DNA of 41,365 nt from an uncultured Bacteroidales bacterium (GTDB lineage Bacteria > Bacteroidota > Bacteroidia > Bacteroidales > Bacteroidaceae): the NCBI GenBank assembly GCA_902799985.1, contig CADCCR010000024.1, positions 1-41,365 of the forward strand, given 5' to 3'. The notes below the pieces were generated by a model, which was not told where the DNA came from, searched no databases, and saw only the letters and a list, made by a program, of their open reading frames with translations. Each line of letters starts with the position of its first letter. Within the stretch, counting starts at the first letter, position 1. The position numbers and the translations under genes were made by a program. Of the stretch, positions 1 to 7,834 are shown in pieces.

Positions 1-1
1 G

Positions 2-3000
2 GTGACGGACGCCAGCAACATCGTCAGCGGCAAAGCATATCTGCTACAACATCAAGGGAATAACACAAACACCCCTTGGCTTGAAGACGCAGGTACCCAC
101 TATAACTGCCCCAACTCCGCAGGCAATTGTAATATGGCCTCTGTATGGTATCTTATTGATAACGGAGACGGAACATGGAAAATAGAAAATGCTTATACGG
201 GCAAGTATTGGCCTAAGCCAACAGGTAATGCCAACTTGGTAGGCACAGATGTAGCCAATGCAGGCAGCTGGGCGTTGAATATGACAGATGGAGTGGCAGC
301 TCCGACCTGTAATGGATTTAGATTAAACCGCAACACTCCTTATTTGGTTGGATGGAATAGTGGCTCTGGCAGCGTCACTCAAGTGAAAATCTTCGAAGTT
401 ACAGCTTCCACGCTGGCCACCTCTGCCACCTATTCCGCTTTCACCGATATGGACATCTCTATCTCAACCACAGAAGCTGCCAGCATCAGCGAAGGACAGT
501 GGTATGTGATGAAGAACCGCGGCCGCAATGGTTATGCCTTCGAGAACAGTGGCTCGATGAAGAATCAGGCAGCAGCTCCCTTTGGTTATGCCACGGACAA
601 TGCAAAATTCCTTGTTCGCTTCCTCAATGCAGGTGACGGCAAGTACTACCTGCAGAACGGCCTCGGCAACTTTTGGGGTGTTGTTCCACAAAACACAGTT
701 GTACCTGCCACGGCGCTGGGCACAGAGAAGTACACCATCGGTAAGATTAACTCCACAGACGGCCACTTCTACCTGACTTCAGAGACCAACGGCATCGTCC
801 TCGACTGCCAGGAGAACGGCAATCCCGTCGTAGGCTGGAACAAAACGATTCCCACTGCCACGGGCGGCAACAACGACTGGGCTTTCTATCCTGTAGAGTT
901 TGTCAGATCGTGGATTCCCACTATCAGTGAGGTTTATACCATCGTCAACAACACGAGCTCAAACAATGGTGCGCTCATCTACAACCCCGAAAATCCAAAA
1001 TATGTATGGAGCAGCAGCAAGAACAGCACATTCGATGCTAATAATGCCAATTGCCAATGGGTATTCGTGCCAACAGGAACAGCCAAACATTATTATATAT
1101 ATAATGTAGGGGTTGGCAAGTTCGCTGTACCTGTCACGGGTGGAACCTATAACGGCTACTGCTGGGCATTCTCTTCAGATGCTGTTGCTGTTAAGCTGGT
1201 TAAGCAGATTGATGGAACTTACAAAATATTCTCTGTAACAGGTGAGATTATTATGTCTGTCAGCAACAACTACATAGGTCCCATCATCAACTACAATGAT
1301 GCAGGCGGTAACTTTACCATAACAAAGGTTGACGGAGACCAAAGCACTGCTGCTACCGCCGCTTTTAACAAATTGGTGGACAATAAGACCGCAGCAAGTG
1401 CAGTTCCTGCTTCCGGTAGTGATAGCTGGTATGTCATTCGTATCAAGACGCATGGAACGTATGCCGACAAGTATGTGTTCCCTGCCACAAGTGAGATAAA
1501 CTACAGCGGCACATATTATCCTCTTACTTTTGAACACGGAGCAAATATACGTCCCGCCATCGACGATGCCACTTATTATACTCGCATCAGCAATGAAAAT
1601 GGATACTATTATTGGCAGATGCCTAATGGCAAGTATCTGTATGGAGACAACAATAAATTCCCCATCTCCACGACTACCAAGAAGAATTTCGCCATGGATT
1701 ACACCAATGGCAGTGGTTTCCGTATGTGGGGCAGTTCCCGCTATGCTGTTCCATATCTATTGAGTAGCCTATACTTCATCGGCGAAACTGCGAGCTCTGG
1801 CAACGCCTACTATGACATCTATCCCATCGACCTTGCTGCTGCTGGGCTTACGGCTTGGCAAGTCCTTTGCGACAATGCTCCTGAGACTGCACAGATTACC
1901 TGCTCTCGCAGCGACGTCAGTGGTCTGAAGGCTGTTTACAAGAATGGCTTCTTCTTCCTGCCCACCGGCGTGACACCTGAAAGCTCAGACTTCAACTTAG
2001 ACGAAGCAACCAATGTGGACGTGGATGCCTCAGCACATACCGTCACCTTTACTTACGATCCCAGCCTCGCTATTGTTGCTGACGGTGTTACCGTGGAGCA
2101 AGGCTGGCAGACAACTGGTCGCGGAAGCGAGGTGATGTTGCTTCGTGTCACAGCTAAGCCCTTCAAGGCTGCTATGAGCACAACGCTTACCGTCAGCCTC
2201 AAGGATGGCTCTGAAAGTAAAATCTCTGCCTTGAAGCTTTACGAGGCCAACACCAGTTCACCGGAAATCTATTCAACAGGCGACGGTGCGCCGACGAAGA
2301 CAGAGGTCGCTACAGCAACTTTCTCCGGCTCTACTGCCACCTTCAACATCGGCAACCTCACTGCTGGCACGCACTACTATTGGATTGGTGCTACGGTGAG
2401 CAGCACAGCCACTCTCGGTGCAGTCCTCGATGCAGCCGTGACAGGCATCTCCTATCAGGTGGAAGGCAAGACGGCACAGGACCTCGACCTGACCTCTGTT
2501 GGCGACCCTGCCGATCGTGGCGCGATGGTCTTCAATGCACAGTCCTATCCTTTCCTGCCTCGCGACAACGGCAGCCGTGTCTATCGCATTCCTGCAATGG
2601 TTGTGGCCGACGACGGCAGCATCGTAGTAGCCGCTGACAAGCGCTACGGAAGCCACACCGACATCGGCGGCGGTCACGTCATCGACATCGTCGTTCGTCG
2701 CTCTACCGATGGCGGCAAGACATGGAGCGACCCCGTCACCATTGCCAAAGGCGTCGGTACAGCCGACAATAATAGGTGTGGCTATGGTGACCCAAGTCTC
2801 GTGAAGGGTAAGGACGGTAAACTCTACTGCCTCTTCGCTGCAGGCAACCTCGGCTATTGGTATGGCCAGAAGCATGTATGTATGTCCACCAGCACAGACA
2901 ATGGTGTGACGTGGAGCAGCAGCGAGAGCAATCCTCCCGTCGATCTCTACTCTACTGGTGCCATTCAGAACGCCACAGGTGTTGGTGCTGCCGGCGGCTA

Positions 3001-4810
3001 CGGCCTCTACGACTACTTCGTCACTTCCGGCAAGGGCCTTTACACCTCCGACGGCATACTGATGTACCTCATCCCGGCACAAACCCTGACAGCCGACAAC
3101 TACACCATGGCCGACGGCACCTATTGGGATGCTTCTTCAGACGACTACCTGTTCTATTCCACCGACGATGGTGCTACCTGGTACTTCAGTCCAACGCCAA
3201 TGATTATCGGAGGCGACGAAGCCAAGGTTATAGAAATGAACGACGGCTCGCTGTTCGGTTCTATCCGCAAGCAATATGCGCGTCGCTTCAATACAGCCAC
3301 CTATACCAGAAACAACGACGGCACGCTCAGCTTCACGTATGGCACGCAATGGGATAACAGCCAGCTCTATCAGGACAAACAGAACAACCAGGATATCTAC
3401 TATTACCAGCGCGAGACGACAGAGGGCAAGACCGATGTCATCTTCCACTCGATGACGACAGGTATCCATGCCAACTTCAAGCTCTACTACAGTACTGACC
3501 AAGGTGCGAACTGGACGGAGTTCTTGAACATTCAAACTAAGGGCGCCCGATATGTAACGATGGACAAAAACCCAGCCAACGGCAGCCTGTACCTCTTCTT
3601 CGAGGATCAGAGCCTCAACAGCGCCGGCGGCGACACCGACTACAACCACTATCCCTTGAACTTCATCGAGATTACTCGCGAACAATTGGAAAGCCTCATC
3701 CCGACACTAAACGACTACGTTAATGTACCAGAGTTCATGGAAACGCCTGATGTGAAGATTGTCTATGGAACCACATCCCATACCACTTATGGTAATCTAG
3801 TTGGTTTAACGTGGACATCGAAAGAAACATCTGGATTATCAACTGGCGACAACGTCGTTGCCGGATTGAGAATGGTAGCATCAGATGGTGATTTCAACCA
3901 ATTCTCTAATTGGAATAATCATTTTAATATAGCCTATCATCCAGAAACGGCCAATACAGATGCTACATTGACGCTGACAGCTCCTGAAGGTTATGTAATT
4001 AAAAGCTACTCAATGCTCGTCGCACGAGCTTCCAGCGCAACGCACACCTATACTGTGACGAACGCTGCGGGCGTTTCTTTTGATGTACCGTTCGGCGCTA
4101 ATGCCTCCTCGTATGTAACTGTGTCACAAAACAACATCAATGCAGAAAGCACAGTCATTACAGTGAGAACAAGTGATATTTCCAAGTGGCTTGCCATTGC
4201 CGACTTCACTGTCACGCTTGCCAAGACTATGCCGCTTAATGTCGTGGGCGACAAGAGCTATGCAACGCTCTACCTGCCCTTCGACGTGACGACGACTGGT
4301 ACAACGAAGGCTTACTATGCTGCAACTGCCAGCAATGGCTCGGTACAGCTGACCGAGACATCGGGCGAAGGCACAGAGATTCCTGCCCTTACCGCTGTGA
4401 TACTGGTGAACAGCATCGGTGCAGAAGGCACAACCCTCGACATGACTACTGGACTTACCTCCGTGGTCAGCAAGGATGCGAACCTGCTGAAGGGTACTTT
4501 GGTTCCAATGAGCCTCGACCTCAGCGACGCGACCAACTTCTACTCTTTGGGCAAGGTGGACGATCAGATTGGCTTCTACAAGTTCACAGACGGAACGATT
4601 ACCCTCGGTGCCAACAAGGCCTACCTCGAAGTGCCTGCAAACAACGTCAAGGGCTTCACCTTCGACTTCGACGAGGATGCGACTTCAATTCAAGATTCAA
4701 AATTCAAAATTCAAAATGAAGAAGCTCCCATCTACAACCTCGCCGGCCAACGCCTGAGCAAACCTGTCAAGGGTATCAACATCATCAATGGAAAGAAAGT
4801 ATTGAAATAA
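2..4810 (+). CDS. Secreted exo-alpha-sialidase with lectin-like repeats and C-terminal sorting tail (5' partial)
   Basis: The reading frame is open at the left edge, so start codon and signal peptide are not visible; 1602 residues remain. Residues 1 to about 640 are Trp/Asn/Gly-rich beta repeats resembling ricin-like carbohydrate-binding modules (my reading, no catalytic motif). A sialidase propeller follows: the YRIP motif with the substrate Arg at about residue 862, then four Asp boxes, STDGGKTW (~900), STDNGVTW (~965), STDDGATW (~1050) and STDQGANW (~1163). These features define family GH33-type sialidases, which release terminal sialic acid from host glycans. A beta-sandwich region precedes the C-terminal tail with core IYNLAGQRLSKP and INGKKVLK, the short Prevotellaceae sorting-type tail, so the protein is probably secreted or surface-attached. 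A 7-bp repeat lies in frame in the linker before the tail. A 61-residue ORF follows 58 bp downstream, probably in the same transcript. Confidence 0.9.
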   Translation: MTDASNIVSGKAYLLQHQGNNTNTPWLEDAGTHYNCPNSAGNCNMASVWYLIDNGDGTWKIENAYTGKYWPKPTGNANLVGTDVANAGSWALNMTDGVAAPTCNGFRLNRNTPYLVGWNSGSGSVTQVKIFEVTASTLATSATYSAFTDMDISISTTEAASISEGQWYVMKNRGRNGYAFENSGSMKNQAAAPFGYATDNAKFLVRFLNAGDGKYYLQNGLGNFWGVVPQNTVVPATALGTEKYTIGKINSTDGHFYLTSETNGIVLDCQENGNPVVGWNKTIPTATGGNNDWAFYPVEFVRSWIPTISEVYTIVNNTSSNNGALIYNPENPKYVWSSSKNSTFDANNANCQWVFVPTGTAKHYYIYNVGVGKFAVPVTGGTYNGYCWAFSSDAVAVKLVKQIDGTYKIFSVTGEIIMSVSNNYIGPIINYNDAGGNFTITKVDGDQSTAATAAFNKLVDNKTAASAVPASGSDSWYVIRIKTHGTYADKYVFPATSEINYSGTYYPLTFEHGANIRPAIDDATYYTRISNENGYYYWQMPNGKYLYGDNNKFPISTTTKKNFAMDYTNGSGFRMWGSSRYAVPYLLSSLYFIGETASSGNAYYDIYPIDLAAAGLTAWQVLCDNAPETAQITCSRSDVSGLKAVYKNGFFFLPTGVTPESSDFNLDEATNVDVDASAHTVTFTYDPSLAIVADGVTVEQGWQTTGRGSEVMLLRVTAKPFKAAMSTTLTVSLKDGSESKISALKLYEANTSSPEIYSTGDGAPTKTEVATATFSGSTATFNIGNLTAGTHYYWIGATVSSTATLGAVLDAAVTGISYQVEGKTAQDLDLTSVGDPADRGAMVFNAQSYPFLPRDNGSRVYRIPAMVVADDGSIVVAADKRYGSHTDIGGGHVIDIVVRRSTDGGKTWSDPVTIAKGVGTADNNRCGYGDPSLVKGKDGKLYCLFAAGNLGYWYGQKHVCMSTSTDNGVTWSSSESNPPVDLYSTGAIQNATGVGAAGGYGLYDYFVTSGKGLYTSDGILMYLIPAQTLTADNYTMADGTYWDASSDDYLFYSTDDGATWYFSPTPMIIGGDEAKVIEMNDGSLFGSIRKQYARRFNTATYTRNNDGTLSFTYGTQWDNSQLYQDKQNNQDIYYYQRETTEGKTDVIFHSMTTGIHANFKLYYSTDQGANWTEFLNIQTKGARYVTMDKNPANGSLYLFFEDQSLNSAGGDTDYNHYPLNFIEITREQLESLIPTLNDYVNVPEFMETPDVKIVYGTTSHTTYGNLVGLTWTSKETSGLSTGDNVVAGLRMVASDGDFNQFSNWNNHFNIAYHPETANTDATLTLTAPEGYVIKSYSMLVARASSATHTYTVTNAAGVSFDVPFGANASSYVTVSQNNINAESTVITVRTSDISKWLAIADFTVTLAKTMPLNVVGDKSYATLYLPFDVTTTGTTKAYYAATASNGSVQLTETSGEGTEIPALTAVILVNSIGAEGTTLDMTTGLTSVVSKDANLLKGTLVPMSLDLSDATNFYSLGKVDDQIGFYKFTDGTITLGANKAYLEVPANNVKGFTFDFDEDATSIQDSKFKIQNEEAPIYNLAGQRLSKPVKGINIINGKKVLK
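4684..4716 (+). repeat. 7-bp-period array (ttcaaaa) inside the sialidase linker
   Basis: Four to five units of ttcaaaa/ttcaaga run without interruption and are read in frame as a stretch containing DSKFKIQN, just before the C-terminal sorting tail. The other tail-bearing protein here (29403-31979) has no such insert at the same place. Confidence 0.75.
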
Positions 4811-4868
4811 CCCTCTCCACATTGCGAAGAATAACATAGTTAAAACCTAAACTAATAAACAGCATATT

Positions 4869-5054
4869 ATGAAAAAGCATATTTATATATCCCCACGTGT
4901 ATGTGTCTGTGAGATTTCAGGCAAGGCCATGATTTCTACATCCATGAGATTAGGCGACACACAGCAGAAGGTCAGCAACAGCCAAGACATCGGTTTCGTG
5001 AAAGAAGACAATTCCCAAGGAGGTGACAACAGCCTCTGGGATAACGAATGGTAA
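4869..5054 (+). CDS. Small peptide ending LWDNEW, downstream of the sialidase
   Basis: 61 residues, starting at an ATG 58 bp after the sialidase stop. It has no signal peptide or membrane segment. The N-terminus has the pattern MKK-x-YISP-x-V-x-V-CE and a MIST segment near residue 21; the middle is polar and Gln/Asn/Asp-rich; the end is LWDNEW. The same layout and an identical LWDNEW end occur in the 58-residue ORF at 31981-32157, which also directly follows a large secreted sorting-tail protein. The matching ends in otherwise diverged sequences argue that both are translated and under selection. Function unknown. A peptide precursor, a chaperone-like partner or an export-related peptide are all possible. 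A hairpin follows 30 bp after the stop. Confidence 0.75.
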   Translation: MKKHIYISPRVCVCEISGKAMISTSMRLGDTQQKVSNSQDIGFVKEDNSQGGDNSLWDNEW

Positions 5055-5084
5055 TCACTTAGGAGACTGATTCCTACACCTATC

Positions 5085-5122
5085 GCCCTGTGCCTGCATC
5101 GACGTTGATGCAGACACAGGGC
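5085..5122 (+). terminator. Hairpin after the sialidase/small-peptide unit
   Basis: Arms GCCCTGTG-c-CTGCATC and GATGCAG-a-CACAGGGC pair over 15 bp with one mismatch around a 6-nt loop (gacgtt), followed by a weak tttgc tract. It lies 30 bp after the small ORF and 34 bp before the next ATG, so it may act as a terminator or attenuator for the phosphoesterase gene. Confidence 0.7.
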
Positions 5123-5156
5123 TTTGCTAAAAGCTACATCCTAAACACAGAGAATC

Positions 5157-6287
5157 ATGAACAGAAGAGACTTCCTGACGCTTTCCGCTACGGGAATCAT
5201 TGGCCTCGGTGCCAGCAGCTTCCCATTATCTGCTTTTGCAAAGGGGAAGGCAGACAAATCATATTCCATGATTATCCTGGGCGACACCCACTTCGATGCC
5301 GACCCGCCATCGGTTTACCATTCCCTCTACAACGAACCGAACGAAAGGCTCAACAAGATACAGCGAGCCGAGTTTGCCCGCAACGGGGCGATGTGGAAGG
5401 ACCGTTGTCCACGCCTCCTCAAGAGGGCTGCCGGTCTGATTGACAAGGACACCCGCATGGTGTTGCAGATGGGCGACCTCGTGCAGGGCGACTGCGGCAA
5501 CGGCGAGGTACACAAGAAGATGCTCTCCGACGTCATGACCCGCTTCAAGCACGAACTGGGCGGCCTGCCCTTCGTCACCGTCGTTGGCAATCATGACATC
5601 CGAGGGGTCGATGCTCTGGAAGCTTATCACTCCTTCATGCCGGCCCGCATGTCGGAAGAGTTGGGCAAAAGCATCAGCAAGACCACTTTTGCCTTCAACG
5701 TCGGCGACGATGCCTTTATCGTGATTGACTTCAACAACCCGGACGATGCGGAGACAGACCGTCTCCTGGACGAGACCAAGGGAGCACGCCACACCTTTGT
5801 CATGACGCATGGCCCTGTGCTTCCGCCCGACATCAGCAGCTGCCGATGGTTCTTCCACGGTGGTGCCTCCGAAGCCAACACCCAGGCACGCCGGCACTTC
5901 CGTCAGGCCTTCGCCAAGCGCAATGCCATCGTGCTGTGTGGTCACACGCATTACACCGACTTCAAGGATTGGTGGGGAGATGGCGGACGTATCACACAGA
6001 TGACGATGAGCAGCGTCTGGACTGCAGAGGAGCAGAAGGAATACACTGTCCGCTCGGAGGGAGCCGAGAACTACGGCATGCTACGCAAGAAGATGATGGA
6101 GAAGCCCGACTCCAACCTCAAGGACGAGTCGGCCCTCTTCGACGAATACCGTCCCGGCATCCGCCAACACATCAATTCACGTTCTCAGGGTTCGTACAAG
6201 CTGAACGTCGGCAAGAAGCAGGTCAGCATAGATTTCTATGGCGGCGACTCGGAAGAGGTGTCGCACAGGTTTATCATCCGAGGGTAA
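5157..6287 (+). CDS. Tat-exported metallophosphoesterase (calcineurin-like)
   Basis: 376 residues. The N-terminus NRRDFL followed by a hydrophobic stretch ending in SAFAKG resembles a twin-arginine signal. The binuclear-metal phosphoesterase motifs appear in order: GDTH (D43, H45), GDLVQGD (D107), GNHD (145-147), MTHGP (H218) and GHTH (262-265). It therefore probably hydrolyses a phosphomonoester or phosphodiester in the periplasm; the substrate cannot be read from the sequence. It follows the hairpin at 5085-5122 and is convergent with the esterase on the other strand. No good -7 box was found in the short leader. Confidence 0.88.
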   Translation: MNRRDFLTLSATGIIGLGASSFPLSAFAKGKADKSYSMIILGDTHFDADPPSVYHSLYNEPNERLNKIQRAEFARNGAMWKDRCPRLLKRAAGLIDKDTRMVLQMGDLVQGDCGNGEVHKKMLSDVMTRFKHELGGLPFVTVVGNHDIRGVDALEAYHSFMPARMSEELGKSISKTTFAFNVGDDAFIVIDFNNPDDAETDRLLDETKGARHTFVMTHGPVLPPDISSCRWFFHGGASEANTQARRHFRQAFAKRNAIVLCGHTHYTDFKDWWGDGGRITQMTMSSVWTAEEQKEYTVRSEGAENYGMLRKKMMEKPDSNLKDESALFDEYRPGIRQHINSRSQGSYKLNVGKKQVSIDFYGGDSEEVSHRFIIRG

Positions 6288-6340
6288 CGCCGATTCGTTC
6301 GAAGCATCGGAAAAGGACGCGTCAGAAACACAATTGATAT

Positions 6341-6372
6341 AATAAGACAACGGATTCAACGTTGTTGTTATT
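6341..6372. terminator. Bidirectional terminator between convergent genes
   Basis: AATAA-g-ACAACG and CGTTGT-tg-TTATT pair across a 7-nt loop in the 99-bp gap between the phosphoesterase and the esterase. A-rich and T-rich flanks suit both directions. Confidence 0.55.
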
Positions 6373-6386
6373 TGTAGCGGGCCCTC

Positions 6387-7241
6387 TTACTTCGCGAAGT
6401 TGCGGGAGGCGAAGGGCAGTGCTGTGCGCAATGCCGTGTGCCAGTATTCCCAGTTATGTACGCCGTTGCGGACGCGCAGTTCGTCGTGGATGCGGGCTGA
6501 GCGCATCAGCTGGTGCATGCGGACGCTCTGGTCAAAGAGGAAGTCATCGTCGCCGCAGTCGAAGAACCATTTCACGTTACGCAGCTTCTGCTTCGTGGCA
6601 TCGTCGGCCTGCTCCACAAAGCGCAAGGCGCTGTGCTCCTTCACGGCTTCGCTCACGTAGTAACGCTTGTCCTTTTGTTCGCCGGGACCGACTTCGCTTC
6701 TCTCGTTGTCGAGCCACGGGCTCATGGCGTAGCACGAGGAGAACATGTCGGGATGCCTCCGACAATACACCGTGCTACCGCCGCCACCCATCGAGAGACC
6801 CATCACGGCGCGGTGCTCCTTGTCGCCCACGGCACGGTACTTCTGCTCGATGGTCGGCAGGAACTCCTGGAAGAAGAAGTCCTCGTACGGCCAGCCTGGC
6901 ATGTTGAAGTAGCCGTTCCACGTGTTGTGGGTGTCGGGACCGCCGGCATTGGGCATGACAATCACGACGGGCACGCACTCGCCCGACCCGATGAGTTCGT
7001 CCACGACGGTCTGCATCTGCCCCCTGTCGCGCCAGGCCCGATAGTCGTCGCTCAGGCCGTGAAGCAGATAGATGACCGGATAGCGTTGGCTTTCGTTTTT
7101 GCCGAATCCATCGGGAAGATAGACATTGCAAGGCACATCGGCAGAGAGGATTCTGCTCTTCACCGTGTCCGTAACGATACGGCCTGCCATCGAAGGCAGA
7201 CAAAGCAACAGCAGCAGAGCTGCAACCAGATTCTTTTTCAT
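6387..7241 (-). CDS. Secreted alpha/beta-hydrolase esterase (Esterase D / CE1-like)
   Basis: 284 residues from the ATG at 7241, chosen because it starts a signal peptide (MKKNLVAALLLLLCLPSMAG) 65 bp after the upstream gene; in-frame residues further upstream lack such features. Alpha/beta-hydrolase signs: HGLSDDYRAW near residue 61 (oxyanion region), nucleophile elbow GLSMGG with Ser150, an Asp in DCGDDDF (~231) and His262 in GVHNW. This matches the feruloyl/acetyl-xylan esterase and enterochelin-esterase-like group, usually acting on ester substituents of plant polysaccharides; the exact ester is not known. It sits downstream of a small secreted protein gene on the same strand, probably one operon. 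Confidence 0.85.
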   Translation of the reverse strand: MKKNLVAALLLLLCLPSMAGRIVTDTVKSRILSADVPCNVYLPDGFGKNESQRYPVIYLLHGLSDDYRAWRDRGQMQTVVDELIGSGECVPVVIVMPNAGGPDTHNTWNGYFNMPGWPYEDFFFQEFLPTIEQKYRAVGDKEHRAVMGLSMGGGGSTVYCRRHPDMFSSCYAMSPWLDNERSEVGPGEQKDKRYYVSEAVKEHSALRFVEQADDATKQKLRNVKWFFDCGDDDFLFDQSVRMHQLMRSARIHDELRVRNGVHNWEYWHTALRTALPFASRNFAK

Positions 7242-7306
7242 ACTGATTATTGAGTGGATAACTGGATTATCGTGAAGGTCGTGGTTGGACGTAACCGATG
7301 AAGGCA

Positions 7307-7594
7307 TCACCAATCGTCGTCGTCACTGCCAGCCACACCGTTCTTGATGGCCTCCTCAACCTTGTCGAGAATGGCATTCGAGTAGGCATGTGTCATCACC
7401 AGGGCTTTCGAGCAGGTGCGCTTCTGTGCGTCCTTTTCCACGAAGGGATAGTGTTTGGCTGCCTCCAACCACTTGTCGCCGTATTTTTGCTTGGCATACT
7501 TCTCCAGGTCGGCAGTTTTCATCACCTGTCCATACATCTCTATGCCGCCAAACAGCATGGTACCCAGCAGCAGGAACAATCGAATAATCTTCAT
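7307..7594 (-). CDS. Small secreted protein of unknown function, ending DDDDW
   Basis: 95 residues from the ATG at 7594, which begins a signal peptide (MKIIRLFLLLGTMLFGGIEM, then YGQ); a longer in-frame start upstream would put charged residues before it. The mature part is about 70 residues, charged and mostly helical by composition (DLEKYAKQKYGDKWLEAAK), with a single Cys (in KRTCSK) and an acidic C-terminus ending DDDDW. I do not recognise a family. It lies 65 bp upstream of the esterase gene on the same strand, with a -7 box candidate 34 bp before the start, so it probably leads that operon. Confidence 0.72.
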   Translation of the reverse strand: MKIIRLFLLLGTMLFGGIEMYGQVMKTADLEKYAKQKYGDKWLEAAKHYPFVEKDAQKRTCSKALVMTHAYSNAILDKVEEAIKNGVAGSDDDDW

Positions 7595-7627
7595 ATCACT
7601 TCTTTCTTTTTTTGCATATCTCGGGTG

Positions 7628-7635
7628 CAAAGATA
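7628..7635 (-). promoter_or_regulatory. -7 promoter box TATCTTTG for the small protein/esterase unit
   Basis: On the minus strand TATCTTTG matches the Bacteroidetes -7 consensus TAnnTTTG, 34 bp before the ATG at 7594. No convincing TTTG -33 box is seen at the expected spacing. Confidence 0.45.
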
Positions 7636-7680
7636 CGTATTTTCATAGATATAATGCACACATACACGGGGAAAATTACA

Positions 7681-7834
7681 AACTATGCGTGTGAAGTGAG
7701 TAAACTAAGCGTGGATAGTGGGCAAACTTCACGTGGATAGTTCGCAATAAGCACGAGGCGCTTCTGAAATAAGCACGAGGCGCTTCCGAAATAAGCACGA
7801 GGCGCTTCCGAAATAAGCACGAGGCGCTTCCGAA
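7681..7834. repeat. 22-bp-period array, seven units, overrunning the rhamnosidase 3' end
   Basis: Seven contiguous 22-bp units start at 7681, 7703, 7725, 7747, 7769, 7791 and 7813. The last four are nearly identical (core ataagcacgaggcgcttc); the first three are diverged (cores such as aactaagcgtggatagt) but keep the exact period. No spacers separate them. Read on the minus strand they encode a 22-residue repeat (RKRLVLISEAPRAYF...), because 22 is not a multiple of 3 and three units restore the frame. This forms the tail of the rhamnosidase frame. Confidence 0.85.
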
